This document shows positions 7,540 through 12,424 of a stretch of 12,424 bases of DNA, piece by piece; the first letter of the stretch is position 1, and every line of letters starts with the position of its first letter. The stretch spans positions 84,170-96,593 of the forward strand of contig MU069990.1 in assembly GCA_002284615.2 (NCBI GenBank), read 5' to 3'. The position numbers were made by a program, and so were the translations under genes. The notes below the pieces were generated by a model. That model saw nothing but the letters and a program-made list of their open reading frames with translations, was not told where the DNA came from and did not search any database. This DNA is from Dunaliella salina. Taxonomy: Eukaryota; Chlorophyta; Chlorophyceae; Chlamydomonadales; Dunaliellaceae.

Positions 7540-7620
7540 AAGGGAGACCGTGGCCTTGCAGCGGCCCTGCAGCGGCCTTTCCACCGCTGGGACAAAATGC
7601 CTTTGACCAGTCAAAATTTT

Positions 7621-7637
7621 GCTGCTGCTGCTGCTGC

Positions 7638-7689
<52 letters not shown>
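7621..7689 (+). repeat. Compound microsatellite (GCT)6(GTT)17
   Basis: Six GCT units (7621-7638) change directly to seventeen perfect GTT units (7639-7689). The two motifs differ by one C-to-T step, as if one repeat was derived from the other. No reading frame of interest crosses it. Confidence 0.97.
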
Positions 7690-7709
7690 AAACCGCCAAA
7701 ATCAAATAT

Positions 7710-7725
7710 AGTAGGTTCCCGATTA
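7710..7725 (+). repeat. Second copy of the AGTAGGTTCCC(G/A)ATTA motif
   Basis: This matches 6059-6074 at 15 of 16 positions and has the same orientation. It stands at the junction where the minus-strand LINE relic stops resembling its relative (about 7745) and just after the microsatellite, so it may mark the end of an inserted element. Confidence 0.4.
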
Positions 7726-7744
7726 CCAGGGTATTATTTTCTTT

Positions 7745-8202
7745 GACTCCGTACAGCTGCAACAGACTGCTTGGCTGTTCAGCCTGCGGCTGGTCCAATA
7801 GCAAATTTAAAAGCACAGACATTAAAAAGAGAAGGTTCTTGTCGAGTTGCATGAGCAAATCTGATACACTGGCAGCCTAAGTTGCAAGAAAGGCTGTGCA
7901 AGAGAAAACAAACCTTGTAAATCCCGGAAGAGCTCGAATTATTTTGGTTTGAAGACGCAGAGCACCTCGTGTACCTCACATCAAAAGGTAAGGAAAGGTT
8001 ACATCGCTTCGTCCACATCAAAAGAACATGGACCTTATCTTGGATCTGCCCACATGAGCACTGATCGCACACAGTAGAAATCCCCATCTTTCCGACACAC
8101 AGTTTCCACATTCTAAGTGTGATTTCTCAGCCTCAATCTGCTGACATCTTGCATGACATGTTGAGCCAAATCCAAGTGCAAGTACCCTGGCAGTCGGAAA
8201 GG
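7745..8202 (-). mobile_element. Old LINE 3' fragment, minus strand, decayed
   Basis: Read on the minus strand, this matches the plus-strand copy at 8217-8982 piece by piece: YLHLDLAQHVMQDVSRLRLR against HMHLDLSQHVVRNVSRFRLR, and CDQCSCGQIQDKVHVLL against CNLCSCDEIQDEAHALL. The CxxC...H...C zinc motif typical of the C-terminus of non-LTR retrotransposon proteins is recognisable, but its last Cys reads Trp. A stop (TAG after RNHT) and several frame changes show it is dead. Its far 5' part continues at 8997, beyond the plus-strand copy, which is inserted into it. Its 3' end is lost near 7745, before the untranslated tail; only later homologous residues around 7760-7850 remain. Confidence 0.8.
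7977..8024 (-). mobile_element. Tail-only LINE micro-insertion with 11-bp target duplication
   Basis: CACATCAAAAG occurs at 7977-7987 and 8014-8024. The 26 bases between them, read on the minus strand, are GACGAAGCGATGTAACC followed by TTTCCTTAC. This corresponds to the extreme 3' tail of the plus-strand LINE at about 8957-8982 (AAAGCGATGTAACC plus the ACCTT repeat). The relative at 8576-8586 shows the uninterrupted target (CTTTTGGTGTG). It is therefore a copy of the same LINE family truncated to its last ~26 bases and inserted in the same direction into the older relic. Confidence 0.75.
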
Positions 8203-8216
8203 CTTTCACACATCGT
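8203..8216 (+). repeat. Left target-site duplication of the plus-strand LINE
   Basis: CTTTCACACATCGT is repeated exactly at 8983-8996. The sequence outside the two copies joins into continuous minus-strand LINE coding sequence, which confirms the duplication. Confidence 0.9.
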
Positions 8217-8982
8217 TTGTTCAGCTGTACTCCAACTTGGAATTGAATTCATATTCAAGAGTTCACTGATGACCTCCGGCACAGGTTGCGGCACTTAAGA
8301 GAGATGTTGAAGGTGTGCATCCACGAGAAAGTTATAACAAACTGGCAGCTTATCAATCTATTTTTGCAGTGCCTTTTGATCACAATGAGCGTGCCCCAGC
8401 CCGCTTACCAAGACACATGCATTTAGATCTGTCTCAGCATGTTGTCAGAAATGTCAGCCGTTTCCGCCTTAGGGCTTACAAACTGAAGGTGGAGACAGCA
8501 ACTTGGGATACTCGGAACTCTCTCATGTGTAACCTCTGCTCTTGTGATGAGATTCAGGATGAAGCTCATGCCCTTTTGGTGTGCAGAGACACAGATGTTT
8601 GTACTTTGAGGAGAAAGTATGCTTCCTCGTTCAACTGCTTCTTGGCTAATTTTTCGCTGGAGCAACCTTATTTGCACCAAGTCAGTGTCCAGGCTGTACA
8701 TGATTTCCTCTTGCAACACAACAACAAGCTTTATTTATTTAATTCTGAGCTTATGGACATTATGATGGCTGGCAAGGACCAGTCACAGGCCATCAGCCGA
8801 AAACTCTGGCTGAAGGTCCCTCATTGTGAATCTAAATCTAAATTAAATCTGCATGCTTGAAATGCTGTGCCTGATTTTTGAGCAATGCTTTGATTTTTCA
8901 CTTAAATTGGTCTGGTTACAGACCTTTAAGTCTCCGCTCAGCTGCCCTCGTAGGCGGATAAAGCGATGTAACCTTACCTTAC
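8217..8982 (+). mobile_element. 5'-truncated LINE copy with ACCTT-type 3' tail
   Basis: This 766-bp insertion is bounded by a 14-bp target duplication. It holds the last part of the LINE protein, about 120 bases of 3' untranslated sequence and a tail GCGATGTAACC followed by repeats of TTACC. There is no poly(A). Truncation at the 5' end plus a variable-length target duplication is the product expected of target-primed reverse transcription. It is inserted, in the opposite orientation, into an older copy of the same family. Confidence 0.9.
8273..8860 (+). pseudogene. LINE protein C-terminus with CCHC zinc motif
   Basis: The frame is open for about 195 codons from after a TGA at 8270-8272 to a TGA at 8858-8860. 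The missing start is explained by 5' truncation, so no initiator is assigned. The region holds PARLPRHMHLDLSQHVVRN, a basic stretch VSRFRLRAYKLKVET, then C-x2-C-x9-H-x4-C (CNLCSCDEIQDEAHALLVC). This is the zinc-binding motif found after the reverse transcriptase in many non-LTR retrotransposons and thought to bind nucleic acid during target-primed synthesis. A conserved helical tail follows (NNKLYLFNSELMDIMMAGKD). Upstream, another frame reads DDLRHRLRHLREML, also protein-like, so a frameshift near 8310-8325 is likely. No catalytic domain is present. Confidence 0.75.
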
Positions 8983-8996
8983 CTTTCACACATCGT
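8983..8996 (+). repeat. Right target-site duplication of the plus-strand LINE
   Basis: This CTTTCACACATCGT is identical to 8203-8216 and directly follows the TTACC tail. The first base could belong to either the tail or the duplication. Confidence 0.9.
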
Positions 8997-9046
8997 GGTT
9001 AAAGGGCAAGACAAAAAAATGTCACCGTCTTGTTTGTTTCTGCATG
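8997..9046 (-). mobile_element. Continuation of the old minus-strand LINE relic
   Basis: On the minus strand this reads FFVLPFNHD, matching IFAVPFDHN of the plus-strand copy, and then runs across the target duplication into KPFRLPGYLHLDL beyond it. Similarity fades near 9046, probably the 5' truncation point of this copy. Its own target duplication was not found. Confidence 0.65.
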
Positions 9047-9134
9047 GTCCACACCGTCATGCTGAATGCAAGGTATTATTGAATCATGGTTATGCAGTCA
9101 GTTTGTTAGTCTGTCACCTTCCTTCTTAGGTTGG

Positions 9135-9162
9135 CTCAACAACTGGCCAACTAGTTGTTGAG
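9135..9162. repeat. Perfect 10-bp inverted repeat (hairpin)
   Basis: CTCAACAACT at 9135-9144 and its reverse complement AGTTGTTGAG at 9153-9162 surround an 8-base loop. No run of T follows, so a terminator is not suggested. Confidence 0.8.
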
Positions 9163-9945
9163 AATTGTTTGTGTTCTACATTGGATTAGACTTTGTGCTA
9201 ACTAGTTATATCCAATGGTCTGGGTTTAACATCACCATTTCTCAGCAGTGTGTACCGAGCAGATGACAGAGTAGTCTCCCATGGCCCGGGATAAGCATAG
9301 GGGATCAGGCCTGGCAACCATGTACCGAAGCTGAGTATTTATTGTGTGTGAAGATTATGTGCTGTGCTGCATCAAAAAAGGGAGTGCAGCAGTGCACAGC
9401 AAACCCAGAATCCCTTTTTTACTGCCAACCCTGGACAGTAAACACTACATAAGCCATTTGTGCTCCCAGGATGGTGGGGTGTGTGTGACGCTGATCTTGC
9501 ACGACAGATTAATCCTGTTTGGCCTGGTCTGTTTATACACCTCATCCAATGGTAGCCTCGGCGATGGCCAAAAGTAAATGGAGAAGAGAAATCTCAATAA
9601 ATGGTGGAACAAAACGGTATATGAAAAAGAACGTCCCCTTCCAGAAGGTGATGAGATCTCATCATCTCAGTGCATGCAGGCGAAAAGTCATCCTGGAAGT
9701 AATAAAAATATGTGTTGCAGAAAAGTATTCGCACATGTGACGTTGAACACAATGGTATAACATGAAAAGAACTGTAATTTGTACGCTTCAATAAAGGGAG
9801 GACTACAAATGACTGGAGCAACAAGCTTTGTTTTGGATTTGAAAATTAACTTTCCAATGTGACATCAATCAAATATTGCTATGCGAACTAAACCTTAAGA
9901 ATCTTAAAGTGCTGCGCATATACCAAATCTCCTTCTGCCCTCGGA
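9163..9945. other. Unassigned stretch
   Basis: Nothing recognisable is seen. Short open frames (for example 9344-9577 and 9519-9740 plus) overlap each other in different frames and have no motif or splice support. Confidence 0.5.
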
Positions 9946-10053
9946 GGCCCAGCAACATGCTGAGAAGGATGTTGCCGCATACTATGGCGACAGCGTGTAA
10001 AGGACGTCTGTGCGAATGACATACTTTTTCCCAGACTTCACTGCGCTTCCCTC

Positions 10054-10233
10054 ATGCACCTGTTCCAGTTTAGGCAGGGTCGTGTAAAGAAGGTTAAGAA
10101 GCTGGCAAAAAAGGCTTCAAAGAGTGCCGGAGAGGCCCCAAAGAGGCACTTTCACCCTCTTGTGCCTCCTGCTGAACACTCTTCACCCAAGCCCGAGCAC
10201 AGGCAAAAGACACTGAGAACTGAATTGGCTTAA
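10054..10233 (+). CDS. Short lysine-rich open frame, unrecognised
   Basis: ATG at 10054 to TAA at 10231-10233 gives 59 residues, strongly basic at first (GRVKKVKKLAKKASKS), then Pro/His-rich (HFHPLVPPAEHSSPKPEH). Just upstream, another frame (about 9938-9999) reads LPSEAQQHAEKDVAAYYGDSV, which also looks protein-like, and a TTTTTCCCAG at 10025-10034 could act as an acceptor. Joining GTAAAG at 9997 to that AG keeps the frame, but the intron would be only 38 bases, shorter than usual, so a simple frameshift is as likely. The composition suggests a real protein fragment, perhaps a nucleic-acid-binding tail or a transposon relic. No family is assigned. Confidence 0.22.
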   Translation: MHLFQFRQGRVKKVKKLAKKASKSAGEAPKRHFHPLVPPAEHSSPKPEHRQKTLRTELA

Positions 10234-10451
10234 TTGCCAGCCCTTAACATTACATGGCGGCAGGCAGGACGGACAGCCAGAATCACACAACGAAGTGTTT
10301 TCTCCCTGCATCCAGACAAGAGCACCTGGGTCACAAATGCACACTCAGCCCACAAATTTCCTGCTGCGTTCCTGACAAAGGACTTCCAGAGTGAGCCAGC
10401 GAGTGAGTGACAAACTCTCACTTGCTTGCTCAGAGGTTCCCCAGACCAAAC

Positions 10452-10573
10452 AAATGCACTCATTGCATGACACACACTCATGAGAGCATTTGCTGTGTCC
10501 ATGCGTAAAGCAAATTGAATGAATTGCATGATACACTCTCACCAGAGCGCTGGCTGTGTCCCCATGAGTGAAG
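10452..10573. repeat. Two diverged 61-bp tandem units
   Basis: ATTGCATGA (10462 and 10523) and GCTGTGTCC (10492 and 10553) recur at the same 61-base offset, with ATG.GT.AAGC after each. The units differ at many positions, so the duplication is old. No function is seen. Confidence 0.75.
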
Positions 10574-11210
10574 CTCAGCACATTGCCTGCCACAGGCTTA
10601 ACACCCCTGGCCTGCAGTGCGCTGGGGTTGTCGGGAGCTGGGGTGAAAAATGTTGTGGAGCCGCCTGCCATGAGCAGTTTCAGAAAAGAAAAGTGTGCAA
10701 TTTTTTGGCGGACAGGCCGGAAAAAAAGAAAGGGGAATAAATGCAAGGGCCCATGAAGATGTGCAACATTTCACGGCGAAGGGCAATGTCGAGTCGAGAC
10801 TTTTGGAAAGCATCTGCCAGGAGAATTTCAGCGAAAGGCAAAAATTGATGAAGATGATAAGAAGCGTAATACAAAAAGGCTGGATGCATTAAAGATGGCG
10901 CCTCCTGCCAGATTGTGGAGGGATGGAAGGAGAAGAAGAGCGACAGCTAGATTGAGACCAACAGAGAGCAACTCATGTGGTACAAAGGCGGCTTCAGCTA
11001 CTTCAAAAGCAAAAGCCTGTGGACCTTTTTCCTTTCTTCATCTTGGGGCTGGTGCATCCATTTCTGCCTCGCCGAACAATCTATTTCTTTTCATGTTTCG
11101 TGGCTGGTGCCTGGTTGCACAAGGCAGCCAAACGAGCTCCAGCCACAACGGAAACAAAAGAAGACGAGGCAGCATGACAAAAGATGTCCCAAACTCTGAA
11201 TTGAGGGTTT
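10574..11210. other. Unassigned stretch
   Basis: Several overlapping short open frames occur (for example 10895-11236 plus, Arg/Ser-rich) without recognisable motifs. The stretch could include the 5' part of the hAT relic at 11473-12110, but I cannot show it. Confidence 0.45.
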
Positions 11211-11340
11211 GCGAGCCTTGCAGACAGCTGCCTTGAAGTGCAGACTGCTGCCTTGCGGTGCAGAAAGCTACCTAGAGTTTGTATCGGGTTTACTTGACTA
11301 GCGAGCCTTGTAGATTCACTGGAGTTTGTATTGTTTTTAG
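11211..11340. repeat. Small repeat cluster with three 20-bp tandem units
   Basis: 11221-11240, 11241-11260 and 11261-11280 each begin CAGA and share a GCTGCCTTG or GCTACCTAG core. GCGAGCCTTG precedes the array (11211-11220) and recurs at 11301-11310; GAGTTTGTAT occurs near 11275 and GAGTTTGTA near 11322. The cluster looks like a decayed larger tandem array. Confidence 0.7.
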
Positions 11341-11353
11341 GGTTTGCACAAAC

Positions 11354-11500
11354 GTTGTAGTTATATATAACATTATATTTACAACATAACCTGTATATTT
11401 GAATTTGGATCTTGTTATATTTTACGTTAGTCATATGTTATATATACAACGTTATAAATAACGGTATATGTAATGTTAAATAACGTTATATTCGAAGAAC
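11354..11500. repeat. AT-rich block A with AACGTTATA-type motifs
   Basis: This block is strongly AT-rich and full of small palindromes such as TAACGTTA, AACGTT and TATATA. TATAACATT followed by TTACAAC is shared with block B at the right end of the window, in the same orientation. Confidence 0.65.
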
Positions 11501-12110
11501 TTCACACTGAAGTTTCACGATTTTGTGATTGCAATCCTTTGAGTTTTGTGGCTGTGAGGTGCTCAATCAAATTGATTAGGATGAGTGAATTTGGAGGTGG
11601 TGCTGAGGCAGGTTTGGGTGACAAGGGAGAGGTGGAGGATGAAGAAGAAGAGGCCAGGGAGGACAGGGAGAAATTTGAGGCGCAGGAAAGTGCAGCACTG
11701 CTTAGGCAAGCTAAGCTGAGCTCTATGTCCAGTGGCGGGAGAGGCTGCGCTGAGTATTGGGCATGGTTGAAGCCTGTGTTGATGAGGAAAGGCCCAGGCA
11801 AGCCTTTGCAGTGCAGGCTGGTGTGCAACAGGGGCGGGGAGGCAGTATGTGGGAAGGACCTGGCCAGTAACAACCCTGCCAGTCTGCCAGGGACCACTAC
11901 GCAAGGTGGATGCAAGGGCCTACGTGTGGAAGCAGGCCAAGCATCTCTGCGCGAATTTTTACCAAGCCAAAGGATCGCCTGACCCTGGAGCGCGCAAAGA
12001 AACTGGCCTTCTTTCGCACCAACATCAACAGCATTGGTGCACGTGCAGAGGGGCCAGTCATGCTCTCTCACGCAGATCTGGATAACGACATTGGAGCGCT
12101 TGATGAATAG
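11473..12110 (+). pseudogene. hAT transposase relic, internally deleted
   Basis: One frame (about 11580-11982) holds an acidic stretch (GEVEDEEEEAREDREKFEAQ), then AEYWAWLKPVL...QCRLVCNRGG and KDLASNNPASL. These resemble a degraded BED zinc finger (Trp, paired Cys, NNPASL), followed by QASLREFLPSQ. A second frame, from about 11964 to the TAG at 12108-12110, holds RIFTKPKDRLTLERAKKLAFFRTN. This matches the hAT C-terminal dimerisation region pattern, in which a basic TK.R.RL segment precedes ERA..L.F. The DDE catalytic core between them, usually several hundred residues, is absent. hAT transposases cut and paste DNA with CAGGG-type ends; the MITE at 2274-2680 is of that superfamily but is not shown to be related. 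The start at 11473 is arbitrary. I am fairly sure of the C-terminal match and less sure of the BED finger. Confidence 0.5.
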
Positions 12111-12360
12111 GCTGTAGACACATGCTGGGTGCAAGCAAGGACATGCGTCGAATGCAGGGCTAGGAGAGTGTGAAGTTGTGCAGGAATGATGGCTCGAGAA
12201 AATGATGTTTTACGCGCTTGGCGCAAACCCTGAATTTCAGACACTCTTTTTTAGTCACCATCTCATTTTTTGCTCAAAGTAAATCAGGTTAACTGTCTCT
12301 ACTCATTGAGAGCTATCCAGTGATACCCTTGAAGTTGCGATTTACTAAACTTGAAATCTG
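12111..12360. other. Short unassigned region after the hAT relic
   Basis: No open frame of note is seen. GCGCAAACCCTG at 12221-12232 has the look of a hAT 3' end (reverse complement CAGGGTTTGCGC), but no matching 8-bp duplication was found. Confidence 0.35.
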
Positions 12361-12362
12361 AG

Positions 12363-12412
12363 TATGTAACGTATATAACATTTACAACGTTATGTAACGT
12401 TATATACGGATT
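12363..12412. repeat. AT-rich block B, related to block A
   Basis: TATATAACATTTACAACGTT and the following GTAACGTTATAT resemble stretches of 11354-11500 in the same orientation. The block is near the window end, so its extent is unknown. Confidence 0.6.
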
Positions 12413-12424
12413 AGGCTGCGGTCA

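Noticed and set aside
9135..9162. Hairpin as an intrinsic terminator
   Set aside because: No T run follows it and the context is eukaryotic.
11502..12134. 210-residue minus-strand open frame opposite the hAT relic
   Set aside because: It is Ser/Pro/Leu-rich and antisense to the frames that carry the hAT-like motifs, so it reads as a shadow.
11203..12232. AGGGTTTGCG (11204) and CGCAAACCCT (12222) as terminal inverted repeats of the hAT relic
   Set aside because: Only 10 bases match, the flanking 8-mers (TCTGAATT and AATTTCAG) are not identical, and the sequence beyond the match diverges at once. Suggestive, not supportable.
1..12424. CRISPR array, bacterial operon or prophage content
   Set aside because: No regularly spaced direct repeats with unique spacers, no bacterial gene structure; the content is eukaryotic transposon sequence.

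Overview
This looks like an intergenic, transposon-rich stretch of a eukaryotic nuclear genome. No bacterial-style gene or operon is present. Almost all recognisable coding sequence is broken transposon sequence, set among microsatellites and MITE-like repeats. I favour a chlorophyte green alga of the Chlamydomonadales type, with moderate to low confidence. The reasons are inference: a PHD / RNase H / restriction-like nuclease element of a kind I associate with algal genomes, one candidate intron with a GTGAGC donor and a long C/T tract before CAG, and long CA and CTG/TTG microsatellites.

Layout. 1-281: a (CA)n tract and an open frame with one hydrophobic segment, perhaps the end of a host gene. 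282-1772: nothing recognised. 1773-5963, minus strand: the main feature, a decayed but readable multidomain element. In 5' to 3' order it encodes a PHD finger, a PCIF1-like methyltransferase-type domain, RNase H, a CCHC zinc motif and a PD...E-x-K restriction-like nuclease. It carries one in-frame TGA and three frameshifts. A 407-bp hAT-type MITE (2274-2680) sits inside its last domain with a perfect 8-bp target duplication, and the reading frame resumes on the far side. No reverse transcriptase is visible for this element in the window.

5964-7745: two ~500-bp MITEs in direct orientation with terminal inverted repeats (TIRs) of about 100 bp, a spacer with a repeated TACGAAGTG motif, a possible small two-exon gene (7255-7539), a (GCT)6(GTT)17 microsatellite and a short terminus-like motif that also occurs at 6059. 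7745-9046: nested LINE 3' ends of one family. An old minus-strand copy carries a roughly 26-bp tail-only insertion with an 11-bp target-site duplication (TSD), and is split by a 766-bp plus-strand copy with a 14-bp TSD. Both use an ACCTT-repeat 3' tail instead of poly(A).

9047-12424: mostly unassigned sequence with small repeats (a hairpin, a 61-bp duplication, a 3 x 20-bp array), a lysine-rich short frame near 10054, and an internally deleted hAT transposase relic (11473-12110) lying between two related AT-rich blocks rich in AACGTTATA-type motifs. The parts do not form one pathway. The window records successive insertions, and the point of most interest is the domain composition of the 1773-5963 element.
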